From assembly GCF_937129525.1 (NCBI RefSeq), contig NZ_CAKZNK010000059.1, positions 1 to 49,662 on the forward strand: a DNA stretch of 49,662 nucleotides. The letters are read 5' to 3'. The stretch is from an uncultured Chloroflexus sp. GTDB taxonomy: Bacteria; Chloroflexota; Chloroflexia; Chloroflexales; Chloroflexaceae. The notes under the pieces were generated by a model that saw nothing but the letters and a program-made list of their open reading frames with translations, did not search any database and had not been told where the DNA came from. Positions within the stretch are counted from its first letter, which is position 1; each line of letters opens with the position of its first letter. A program made the translations under genes and the position numbers. This document shows, one piece after another, positions 36,365 to 43,380 of this stretch.

Positions 36365-38947
36365 TCAGCTACGGATCGTCGCTCCCAGTTCGCGTTCAAG
36401 GTTCGTGATGATCTTTTTCCGAATCTTTGCCAGTGTTTCGTCAAGCAACGTGCGATCGGCGGCGCGGAAAACCAGGTGGTACGTCAGGCTGCGCTTGCCG
36501 GCGCCCACTTGCGGCCCGCTGTACCGGTCGAATAGCGTCAGACTCTCTAGATACTCGCCAGCGCTACGCTGAATCACGGCTCGAATCTGCGCTTCACTTA
36601 CCGTTTCATCAGCCACAATCGACAAATCTTGGACACTGGCCGGGAAGCGTGAGATTGGCCGGTAAACCGCCTGACCGGCGCGCTCGAAGAGCGTCTCAAG
36701 ATCGATTTCCGCCAGCAATATCCGGGGTGCCGACACCTCAAGCCGCGCGCGCACCTGCGGATGCGCCTCCCCCAAAACTCCAACCGACTGTTGGGCAACC
36801 GGCTGCCCGCGGCTATCGCGCTTGAGCGTCAACATCAGCGTTGCCGAGCGGCCAGGATGAAACCGCTCATCATCGGTCAGTGGCGCGAAGCTCAACTGAT
36901 CGGAAAGGCCTAGCCGCTCGCCAAGCAACTCGACAATCCCCTTTAAATCATAAAAATCAAGCCACTCGCGATCGGTACTCAGCCAGCTTTCCGGCTGGCG
37001 CGGACCGGCCATTGCAATGGCCAGACGGCGAGGTTCAGCAGGCAGCCAGTGATCATCTTTGCCCGGCTCGGCCATGGGGAGATACACCCGCCCGATCTCG
37101 AAAACCAGCGAACGCTCACGTTCGCGCAAATTCATCGCCAGGGCGGAAGCCATCGATGGCAACAACGAACGTCGCAGGTAGACGTGTTCAGGAGTGCTGG
37201 GATTGCTCAACTTCAGGTAACGCTCGGCAACGGCCTCTGACGGCTGCACCTGCGCAACCAGTGCCATGTCGATCAACGAATAGGTGATCAATTCCGTCAA
37301 ACCGGCGCCTACCATCAGATCGCGCACCTGCTCTTCCAGCTCGATAGCCTTGTGCGTCACCGGTGGCGGCAGCTCATCGGCCAGCCGTGTCGATGGAATG
37401 CGATCGTAACCGTAGACGCGGGCAATCTCCTCACACAGATCGGCTACCATCGTTACATCCTGGCGGAAGGAGGGTACCCGCACCTGTACAACCTGATCGG
37501 TGGTGAGGAGAGCAAAATCACCAACAGTTGATCCACCTTTGATCGAACACTCAAATCCCAGCCGCCGCAACATATCGACAATGCTATAAGCATCAAGATG
37601 AATGCCAAGCAAACGATGCACCTCAGCCGGCGGGAGATCGATAGTGACCGTCTGCCACGGACGAGAATAGACATCGATGAAATCGGCGGCAATGGTTGCA
37701 CCGGCGTAGAGGCGCATCAGTTCAAGACAGCGACGGAGTGCAATCGGTGGCAGCTCATAATCAACACCACGCTCAAACCGACGCGAGGCCTCGCTGGGCA
37801 ACTTGAGACCGCGCGCCGCGCGCCGAATCTGAACCGGCTCCCAGATTGCTGCTTCGAGCAAAACGTTCGTCGTAGTCGCGCTCACCTCAGAACTGGCGCC
37901 ACCCATCACTCCCGCCACCGCCAGCGGCCCCGTTGGATCACATACCATTAACGGCGGGTGCGACAAACCACTATCAGGGCCGGGAGTCAGGTCACGATCG
38001 CGGTCATCGAGCGTGGTCAAACGTTCACCGGGTTGGGCCAACCGGACAATCAGATGGCGATCGGTTACCCGGTCAGCATCAAATGCATGGGTTGGCTGGC
38101 CCCACTCAAGCATGACATAGTTGGAAATATCGACAATGTTGTTGATCGGTCGCATCCCGGCATTGATCAAGCGGCGCTGCATCCAGAACGGCGAAGGCCC
38201 GATCTTAACCCTCTCAGCCAGACCAACCATGAAACGCGGACAAAGATCGGGTTCGTGGACAGTCACATTGGCCCGCCCGACTATCGACGGCCCTTCCGCA
38301 ACGACCTGCGGATCAGGAATGGTCAAGGGCGCGCCGGTCAGGGCAGCCACCTCGCGGGCTACGCCAACAATCGACAGACAACGAGCAAAATTGGGGGTAA
38401 GATCGATCTCAAGGATAATCTCACCCAGATAGTCGCGTAGTGGCATACCAACCGGCGCATCATCCGGCAGGATCAGAATACCCTCGTGATCCTCGCTCAG
38501 GCCCAGCTCCTTCTCAGAACAGAGCATCGCATCGCTCATCACCCCGCGTACCGGTCGGCCTTTCAGCCTGGTAATCACCCAACCCTCTGCGTGGCCATCG
38601 TACAACTGAGCGCCTTCACGAGCGAAAACGGCTTTCAAAGGGCGCGACAACCGGCCTTGATCGCGATAGGGAAAAAGGTTGGGTGCGCCGGTGACAACTG
38701 TATGAGGTTGGGGCGCGCCATAATCAACATCGGCCAGCACCAACCGGTCAGCGTTTGGATGCGAGCGCACCTCCAGCACGTTCGCGACCACGATCAGCTC
38801 AGGATCCCATGGCAGCGGCGAACCTTCAACGCCAATGCGATGGATCTGAGCAACTTCCATCCCGCCAAACGTCAAGCGGCGAGCCAATTCCTCGACCGGT
38901 AGATCTATCGCGACAAACTCGCGCAACCACGACAGCGGAACTCTCAT
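36365..38947 (-). CDS. pheT: Phenylalanyl-tRNA synthetase, beta subunit
   Basis: The protein is 860 residues from the ATG at 38947, with GAGGAG directly upstream. It is the large subunit of the alpha2-beta2 enzyme that charges tRNA-Phe. Domains in order are MRVPLSWLREFV (B1), an EMAP-like tRNA-binding fold (about 40-150, VLEVRSHPNADRLVLADVDYG), B3/B4 editing, B5, the catalytic-like core, and a C-terminal FDX-ACB anticodon-binding domain (YRPISRFPASVQDLSIV). Length is slightly above the usual 800. pheS is not adjacent; the partner in the transcript is mevalonate kinase. Confidence 0.96.
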   Translation of the reverse strand: MRVPLSWLREFVAIDLPVEELARRLTFGGMEVAQIHRIGVEGSPLPWDPELIVVANVLEVRSHPNADRLVLADVDYGAPQPHTVVTGAPNLFPYRDQGRLSRPLKAVFAREGAQLYDGHAEGWVITRLKGRPVRGVMSDAMLCSEKELGLSEDHEGILILPDDAPVGMPLRDYLGEIILEIDLTPNFARCLSIVGVAREVAALTGAPLTIPDPQVVAEGPSIVGRANVTVHEPDLCPRFMVGLAERVKIGPSPFWMQRRLINAGMRPINNIVDISNYVMLEWGQPTHAFDADRVTDRHLIVRLAQPGERLTTLDDRDRDLTPGPDSGLSHPPLMVCDPTGPLAVAGVMGGASSEVSATTTNVLLEAAIWEPVQIRRAARGLKLPSEASRRFERGVDYELPPIALRRCLELMRLYAGATIAADFIDVYSRPWQTVTIDLPPAEVHRLLGIHLDAYSIVDMLRRLGFECSIKGGSTVGDFALLTTDQVVQVRVPSFRQDVTMVADLCEEIARVYGYDRIPSTRLADELPPPVTHKAIELEEQVRDLMVGAGLTELITYSLIDMALVAQVQPSEAVAERYLKLSNPSTPEHVYLRRSLLPSMASALAMNLRERERSLVFEIGRVYLPMAEPGKDDHWLPAEPRRLAIAMAGPRQPESWLSTDREWLDFYDLKGIVELLGERLGLSDQLSFAPLTDDERFHPGRSATLMLTLKRDSRGQPVAQQSVGVLGEAHPQVRARLEVSAPRILLAEIDLETLFERAGQAVYRPISRFPASVQDLSIVADETVSEAQIRAVIQRSAGEYLESLTLFDRYSGPQVGAGKRSLTYHLVFRAADRTLLDETLAKIRKKIITNLERELGATIRS

Positions 38948-38981
38948 ATGGCTCCTCAGCATAGCAATCTGACTATTGCGA

Positions 38982-39010
38982 TTGTAGTCAGCGCTTTGCC
39001 GGCTGTCAAA
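38982..39010 (-). promoter_or_regulatory. Promoter of pheT-mvk
   Basis: Minus-strand consensus -35 TTGACA (39005-39010), exactly 17 bp, -10 TACAAT (38982-38987). The leader is only about 28 nt, so no T-box or other leader control fits. Confidence 0.85.
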
Positions 39011-39073
39011 TGAGCAAGGCTACCAGGATTTAGACGAAGCCGCGACAGGCTGCAACAACACTGACCTTCGTGC

Positions 39074-39079
39074 TACAAT
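39074..39079 (+). promoter_or_regulatory. -10 box of the coiled-coil membrane protein gene
   Basis: TACAAT in the context GTGCTACAATAGCGG, 36 bp before the ATG at 39115. It is the same TGCTACAAT form seen at 30912. Confidence 0.5.
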
Positions 39080-39114
39080 AGCGGAGTGTTCGCGTCTATG
39101 GAAACCAAAACCAT

Positions 39115-39816
39115 ATGAGTCAACCCGAAGAATTGCCTCCTGTCCCACATGTACCATCAACCCCACCGGCGCCACGTCCGCGCAGTTGCCTCAGCCGTTT
39201 GCTCGGCTTTATCGGCTGGCTACTCACAGTAACCATTGCCGTCGGCCTGGCGCTTGCCGCGTCTGCCGGCATTCTCTATCTCCTTGGGGTAGATCTGACC
39301 ACACCACAACAGATTCGGCAAGCGAGTATTGAAGTGCAGCGGCTGCAAGCGGCAGCCACTGCGCAGGCCGACACCATTGCGCAACTGCAAACCGCGCAAG
39401 CTCAGAACAGTATCGAGACAGGCAATGCGCGGGAACGGATCGACGAGTTAGAGACCCAGGCTAGAGAACTGGCGGCAGCGGCCACTGCGCAAGCCGGACA
39501 GGCTATCACCGCAGTTGCATTGGGGCGAACGCTTCAAACCGCTGTGGCTGAGGCAGCGGCGCTACAGGATCAGCTCCGTGAGGGACAGATACTGGTTGCA
39601 GTTGTCGCGACAGTGCAGGCCACGCAAAACGAACGGATTCGTGAAATCGAACAGCGGAGTGAACGGTTGATTCGCTTTCTCAACCGGCTGAGCGACATCG
39701 CTGCCGACACGGCTGACGATACCAGCCTGCCGACAACCACCCCAACTGCAGCGCCAGCGCCAAACACGACAACACCAACGCCAATAGCGACAACCACGCC
39801 CACGCCGACACCATAG
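39115..39816 (+). CDS. Single-pass membrane protein with extracellular coiled coil
   Basis: This 233-residue protein has a proline-rich cytoplasmic start and one membrane helix (about 32-60, LLGFIGWLLTVTIAVGLALAAS). A long Ala/Gln-rich coiled coil follows (about 70-200, IEVQRLQAAATAQADTIAQLQ). It ends in a Thr/Pro tail of roughly 30 residues (TTTPTPIATTTPTPTP) like those that span or cross cell-wall layers. No catalytic motif is visible. It may be structural. It has its own promoter and diverges from pheT. Confidence 0.65.
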   Translation: MSQPEELPPVPHVPSTPPAPRPRSCLSRLLGFIGWLLTVTIAVGLALAASAGILYLLGVDLTTPQQIRQASIEVQRLQAAATAQADTIAQLQTAQAQNSIETGNARERIDELETQARELAAAATAQAGQAITAVALGRTLQTAVAEAAALQDQLREGQILVAVVATVQATQNERIREIEQRSERLIRFLNRLSDIAADTADDTSLPTTTPTAAPAPNTTTPTPIATTTPTPTP

Positions 39817-39864
39817 CGCAATCATCATCGTGGACAGCGATCCGGTTTGTCACATTAGCAAGGA

Positions 39865-40359
39865 TTAGTCTCGCCCAATTGCGGCCTCAGTCAACAAACG
39901 CACCATCTGTTCAATCGAACGGCGAGCGCGAGCGAGGGCCAGCGTCATATCGGCCAGCACTGCTTCGGCCAGAGTAAAATTCGACTGATAACTGTCGCGC
40001 AAAGCCTCGAACAGATCTTGAGCCTCTTCGAGGCTTTGCATCGCCTGGATGAGCGCATGTTCGCTATCATCACGCTGACGCGCGGCGGTCATCGGCCAGC
40101 GACCGTTAATCTCGGCGCCGCGCACAATAGCCAGATAACGTCGCATTCGCTCAGCGCAAGTCAAGGCATCATACACCGCGCGCTCAGCAGTCACGATCAA
40201 GACGCGGGCCAGATGAACATTGCGACCAAGCTCGGCGCGCACCTCATCCAGAGTACTCCTGGCCAGTTGGATATGCTGAACCGCCTCGTCCGCCACGCGG
40301 ATCAGCTCCACCCTCTCGTTCTCCAATTCGGTTGGCCAGCGGCGTGGAATCGTCGGCAT
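39865..40359 (-). CDS. All-helical protein of unknown function
   Basis: The protein is 164 residues from the ATG at 40359 (MPTIPRRWPTELENERVEL). AAGGAG lies 11 nt upstream, and a TTG at 40365 with better spacing is an alternative start. The sequence is a series of amphipathic helices (ELIRVADEAVQHIQLARSTL, DDSEHALIQAMQSLEEAQDLF) with no membrane segment and no family I recognise. Its start overlaps the end of the upstream gene by 116 bp. Through the shared promoter element at 40807 it appears co-regulated with the CHAT/FtsZ/gasdermin-like operon. Confidence 0.55.
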   Translation of the reverse strand: MPTIPRRWPTELENERVELIRVADEAVQHIQLARSTLDEVRAELGRNVHLARVLIVTAERAVYDALTCAERMRRYLAIVRGAEINGRWPMTAARQRDDSEHALIQAMQSLEEAQDLFEALRDSYQSNFTLAEAVLADMTLALARARRSIEQMVRLLTEAAIGRD

Positions 40360-40738
40360 AATCAACAGCGCTCCTTCGTGGTCGGCGCAGATACTCCTCA
40401 GCCGCGCGGCGGCGGAGCACATTCTCTCCCAGTTGCCACAAGATAATGGGGATGCCCGCAGCCACAAAACTGCGCCAGACCAGATCTTCATAACGATGCC
40501 AGTCGAGACCACCCAAACGACGGGCAGCCAGCGCAACCGGCGCTAGCGATAGAATAACGCCACCCGCGACTTCCGCCCACAAATGATCAGGCAAGACAGT
40601 AGGATAACGGCGCTGAAGCAGCTCAAGAGCCGCGGCGTAGACAGTTGACAACCCCATCACTTGTAAAGGCAACTGCACGGCGAGATGATCGGCTTCGGTC
40701 ACTGCGTTGTACTGAGCATCGTGAGTCGTTGCTTGCAT
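40244..40738 (-). CDS. Putative membrane-associated protein of unknown function
   Basis: The protein is 164 residues from the ATG at 40738, with AAAGGA 8 nt upstream. Two hydrophobic stretches (EVAGGVILSLAPVALAARRL and SFVAAGIPIILWQLGENVL) may cross or lie on the membrane. The C-terminus is charged and glycine-rich, and this part lies within the overlap with the next gene, so it may be a non-conserved extension. I recognise no family. It is transcribed divergently from the mraZ-like operon from a promoter with the same -35 and the same upstream 16-bp element. Confidence 0.5.
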   Translation of the reverse strand: MQATTHDAQYNAVTEADHLAVQLPLQVMGLSTVYAAALELLQRRYPTVLPDHLWAEVAGGVILSLAPVALAARRLGGLDWHRYEDLVWRSFVAAGIPIILWQLGENVLRRRAAEEYLRRPRRSAVDYADDSTPLANRIGEREGGADPRGGRGGSAYPTGQEYSG

Positions 40739-40771
40739 TGCAGGGTTCCTTTCGGGTACCTTTCAGGATTG

Positions 40772-40800
40772 ATTATACTGCAGATGGAAGTTTTTGTCTA
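40772..40800 (-). promoter_or_regulatory. Promoter of the leftward two-gene unit
   Basis: Minus-strand -35 TAGACA (40795-40800), 17-bp spacer, -10 TATAAT (40772-40777). A copy of the 16-bp element ends 6 bp upstream of the -35. The rightward mraZ promoter has the identical -35 and spacer. Confidence 0.75.
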
Positions 40801-40806
40801 GCTTTT

Positions 40807-40822
40807 CGGGCATTTGTTGGGC
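40807..40822 (-). promoter_or_regulatory. 16-bp element, copy 1
   Basis: In minus orientation it reads GCCCAACAAATGCCCG, directly before the TAGACA -35 of the leftward promoter. Seen from the other strand it is two TTTGT/TGGG-type half-sites 11 bp apart, with a further decayed half-site (GTTTGTTAG) to 40833. Confidence 0.65.
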
Positions 40823-40941
40823 GTTTGTTAGCGATTGTCTTAACCTGCTCCTATCCTCCTTTCAGGCGAGCATCGCGCGCAGCGCTGAGTGACGCACTAG
40901 TATTCTGACCAGATTTGTTGTCAGCCGGTTCGCATTCATAA

Positions 40942-40958
40942 TACTACAATTTGTAGTA
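40942..40958. promoter_or_regulatory. 17-bp dyad TACTACA-N3-TGTAGTA, copy 1
   Basis: A perfect dyad with 7-bp arms, TACTACA ATT TGTAGTA, upstream of the mraZ promoter. The ACTACA...TGTAGT arms resemble operators of BlaI/MecI-type repressors, whose dyads have a TACA...TGTA core. No such repressor gene is in the window. The second copy is at 41582-41598. Confidence 0.65.
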
Positions 40959-40971
40959 AAGTCAAGACATC

Positions 40972-40987
40972 GCCCAACAAGCACCCT
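40972..40987 (+). promoter_or_regulatory. 16-bp element, copy 2
   Basis: GCCCAACAAGCACCCT, 9 bp upstream of the TAGACA -35 of the rightward promoter, in the same orientation relative to transcription as copy 1 is to the leftward promoter. Confidence 0.65.
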
Positions 40988-40996
40988 TGAACCGGC

Positions 40997-41025
40997 TAGA
41001 CAGCTCGAATATTATATGCTATAGT
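40997..41025 (+). promoter_or_regulatory. Promoter of the mraZ-like operon
   Basis: -35 TAGACA (40997-41002), 17-bp spacer, -10 TATAGT (41020-41025). The leader is about 85 nt and contains copy 3 of the 16-bp element. The whole 380-bp gap (40739-41118) is regulatory, with two divergent promoters, three element copies and one dyad. Confidence 0.7.
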
Positions 41026-41059
41026 GAGAATAGCAAAAAGTTGATAAATCCTAAAAGAA

Positions 41060-41075
41060 ACCCAACAAGTACCCT
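41060..41075 (+). promoter_or_regulatory. 16-bp element, copy 3, in the leader
   Basis: ACCCAACAAGTACCCT, 44 bp before the mraZ-like start and downstream of the transcription start. A protein bound here could act as a roadblock, suiting negative feedback if the MraZ-like protein is the ligand. Confidence 0.6.
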
Positions 41076-41118
41076 GAAACACTATCTCTAACCGCCGTTT
41101 TGATACCGCGAGGGAGCA

Positions 41119-41574
41119 ATGCTGATCGGCACATGGCAGGTATCGTTAGACGAACATGGCCGCCTGGTTCTTCCTGCGCCGATTCGTCCGGCTTTCACCA
41201 CCGGTATGGTAATTACCCGCGGCTTTGAACGCTGCTTGCAACTCTGTCCGCAATCGTTCTGGCAAGGTCTGACGCAGCGGGTTAGTCGCCTGAGCCTCGC
41301 CGGAACTGACGAGCGCTGGTTGCGCCGACTGCTGTTTGCCGAAGCGAGCGCCGCTTTGCTCGATGACCAGGCCGCAATCGTGATCTCCACCGCTCTGCGG
41401 AACTATGCCGGCCTTGACCGTGCCGCCGTGGTGGTGGGAATGGAGCAATACCTCGAAATATGGTCGCCTGAACGCTGGCAAGATTGCCAGACGAATATTC
41501 TGGCGCTGGCCGGACGCTGGTCAATCCGTGATTGGGATGTGTCAGTCCCGCCCGATAATGCGCTTTTTTTGTGA
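41119..41574 (+). CDS. MraZ-like transcription regulator
   Basis: The 151-residue protein matches MraZ in length and layout: GTWQVSLDEHGRLVLPAPIR at the start, VITRGFERCLQL, then a second half ending AVVVGMEQYLEIWSPERWQ. MraZ holds two AbrB-type motifs (DxxGR). The first is intact (D11-GR), but the second reads DDQAAIVIS and has lost its Gly-Arg. Canonical mraZ opens the dcw division cluster before rsmH and represses it by binding TGGG repeats upstream. Here none of rsmH, ftsL or ftsI follows. Instead come a CHAT protease, an amidase and an FtsZ paralogue. Autoregulation through the 16-bp elements is inferred. Confidence 0.8.
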   Translation: MLIGTWQVSLDEHGRLVLPAPIRPAFTTGMVITRGFERCLQLCPQSFWQGLTQRVSRLSLAGTDERWLRRLLFAEASAALLDDQAAIVISTALRNYAGLDRAAVVVGMEQYLEIWSPERWQDCQTNILALAGRWSIRDWDVSVPPDNALFL

Positions 41575-41581
41575 TGGTGTT

Positions 41582-41598
41582 TACTACATATTGTAGTA
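41582..41598. promoter_or_regulatory. 17-bp dyad TACTACA-N3-TGTAGTA, copy 2
   Basis: TACTACA TAT TGTAGTA, identical in its arms to copy 1 and 640 bp from it centre to centre. It lies immediately before the SD (AAAGGA, 41600-41605) of the 63-aa gene and after the mraZ stop. It may block elongation or loop with copy 1. Confidence 0.65.
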
Positions 41599-41615
41599 GA
41601 AAGGAAATTCGCTCT

Positions 41616-41807
41616 ATGTCCAGCTCCGTACTCTATCAGCCCCGCCCCGCTATCGACCGGCCAACCGGCAGCGCCGCCATCGCCCGGCAGCGCCTTTACC
41701 AGACCTTACAACGTGAACGGGTGCTCTTGCGTGAGCGCAATGCCGATCAACTGTTGTTGATCGCTTTGCTACACAGCAATGAGTCGGGGCCATCTTGCGA
41801 GGAATGA
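41616..41807 (+). CDS. Small 63-residue helical protein
   Basis: It starts at the ATG at 41616 with AAAGGA 10 nt upstream. The N-terminus is proline/serine-rich (MSSSVLYQPRPAIDRPTG). A basic amphipathic helix follows (AIARQRLYQTLQRERVLLRERN) and then a short hydrophobic patch (LLLIALLH). I recognise no family. It lies between the MraZ-like and CHAT genes in the same orientation. It could be an antitoxin-like or adaptor peptide, which is inference from position and size only. Confidence 0.55.
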   Translation: MSSSVLYQPRPAIDRPTGSAAIARQRLYQTLQRERVLLRERNADQLLLIALLHSNESGPSCEE

Positions 41808-41994
41808 TTCGCTATGGACGTAGCCTGTTGTCACGCTATGAGCACTCTCCAGTCGTGGTGCGCAATTGTGATTGTTGTGATTGTTTTTTGTTATTGTTGC
41901 GAGGTGCGATTGCTCGACAACAGCGCGCGTCCTCATTCTCTTACCCAACGCTGTATCTTGCCGTGCCGTCCTCGTTCGAAACCGGTCAGACCTT
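41808..41994 (+). other. 187-bp spacer before the CHAT gene
   Basis: This is the largest gap in the operon. It holds a T/G-rich tract (41866-41899) and a hairpin of TGTTGCGAG (41895-41903) with CTCGACAACA (41913-41922, one bulged A). Two frames stay open across it: one beginning ATGA at 41804 with GCGAGGA before it, and the CHAT frame open back to a TTG at 41881. Neither has coding character I trust. An internal control point is possible. Confidence 0.35.
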
Positions 41995-43326
41995 ATGCGA
42001 TCAACATATCAGCCTGTGTTGCTTTCGATCGATTTCAGTTCGTACCACCGCGGTTTCTTCGCGCGCTGGGAGGCCAACGAGGTCATCGATATTACGCAGA
42101 GCCAAATGCCCATGCCTATCGCCGTCACCGATTTGCCGCTGGTCTTGCGCGCGCTCGACGTATTGCAGGATCCGGCCTACCCACATCCCTGGACAGATGC
42201 CCAAGAGGCAGCTTTTACCTTTACGTCGGCTGAGAAAGAGCGTCTGCGCGAACTCGATTTCTGGGACGACGGCGATCGCGTCCCGTCCGATTTGCCTCGA
42301 CGAGTCGGACGGCGACTCTTTCGCGCCCTGACCCACGATCAGCGCGGCGCCGAAGCACTGAAGATCGCGCGCAATTATGCGCTGGCCGTTGATCGACCAC
42401 TCCTCATCGCATGCCATTTCAATGCCCATGCTCAGGCCGATGTAGCGCTGGCGGCGCTACCCTGGGAGTTGCTCTGGGCCGACGAACCAACCCCACTATT
42501 GGCCGAACGACGCCTTTCAGCTTCAATTGAACGTCGCTTGAAACACACCGGTCCGCCGCCTCTACCCACTTCAGGGCAAGGTGCGCTGCGTATCCTGGCC
42601 CTTTCGCCACAGGCCGGGATCCCGCCTGAACTGCGCCAGCTTGAACGGAGCGCGCGGATGAGTGCATTGCAACCACTTCTTGAGCGCCATCTGGCCGAAG
42701 TGCGCGAACTCAGTCCGGTTTCGCGCCGTGAACTTGAACGGGTCGTGCGTGAGTGGTCTCCCGATGTCATTCATTACTACGGCCATGGACGCTACGAGCA
42801 GGGAGCCGGCGCCCTCTTGCTCGACCGCGAGAGCGGCGGTGAAGACTGGACACCACCTGGAGCATTGGCGGCGGCAGCAGGTGGAGTGCGGATGGTACTC
42901 CTTCATGCCTGTCAGGGCGCAATGGCCACACCCGGGTCTGCTTTGCTGAGCAGTGTGGCTCCCGCGCTCAGTGTTGCCGGTGTGCCGGTAGTGATTGGCA
43001 TGCAGTTTACCATTCGCGCCGATGCTGCTACCCGCATTGCCAGTATCGTTTACGCCGGCCTCGCCCAGGGACGCAGCGTCCAAGAGGCGCTGGTCGCTGC
43101 CCGCATTGCGCTCTATGTCGGTGAAACCGATCAGGTGTCATGGTTCGTGCCGGCGCTGTATGTGCGTAGTCGCAGCCTTGGACCCATCTACTTACGGCCA
43201 CCAAGTGATCAACCTCCGGCATTGACGCTCAGTCATCGGAGTTCAGGTCGTGATCCATCACCTGTTATTCGTCGGCTCCGCATTCAAGATGAATGGCTCC
43301 GCCGACGGTATGGCATTGAACTGTAA
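41995..43326 (+). CDS. CHAT-domain cysteine protease (caspase/separase-like fold)
   Basis: The protein is 443 residues from the first ATG of the frame, with a weak SD. The first 190 residues resemble the helical/beta N-terminal region often found before CHAT domains (LPWELLWADEPTPLLAERRLSASIERR). The CHAT peptidase domain spans about 195-400, with the catalytic His H264 in HYYGHGRY and Cys C306 in LLHACQGA. It ends with a typical VPVVIGMQFTI, then AALVAAR-like helix and WFVPALYV. CHAT proteases are clan CD enzymes that cleave specific partner proteins once triggered. No TPR sensor is fused. The likely substrate is the gasdermin-like protein in the same operon. Confidence 0.9.
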   Translation: MRSTYQPVLLSIDFSSYHRGFFARWEANEVIDITQSQMPMPIAVTDLPLVLRALDVLQDPAYPHPWTDAQEAAFTFTSAEKERLRELDFWDDGDRVPSDLPRRVGRRLFRALTHDQRGAEALKIARNYALAVDRPLLIACHFNAHAQADVALAALPWELLWADEPTPLLAERRLSASIERRLKHTGPPPLPTSGQGALRILALSPQAGIPPELRQLERSARMSALQPLLERHLAEVRELSPVSRRELERVVREWSPDVIHYYGHGRYEQGAGALLLDRESGGEDWTPPGALAAAAGGVRMVLLHACQGAMATPGSALLSSVAPALSVAGVPVVIGMQFTIRADAATRIASIVYAGLAQGRSVQEALVAARIALYVGETDQVSWFVPALYVRSRSLGPIYLRPPSDQPPALTLSHRSSGRDPSPVIRRLRIQDEWLRRRYGIEL

Positions 43327-43380
43327 CGCTATCGCCTAAACATAGGGACGATGCATGCGTCGTCTATATCTGAGGTGACA

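Noticed and set aside
41804-42331. Cysteine-rich frame starting ATGA at the end of the 63-aa gene (NCDCCDCF)
   Set aside because: It has an SD, but most of it lies out of frame within the well-conserved CHAT coding region and ends at random.
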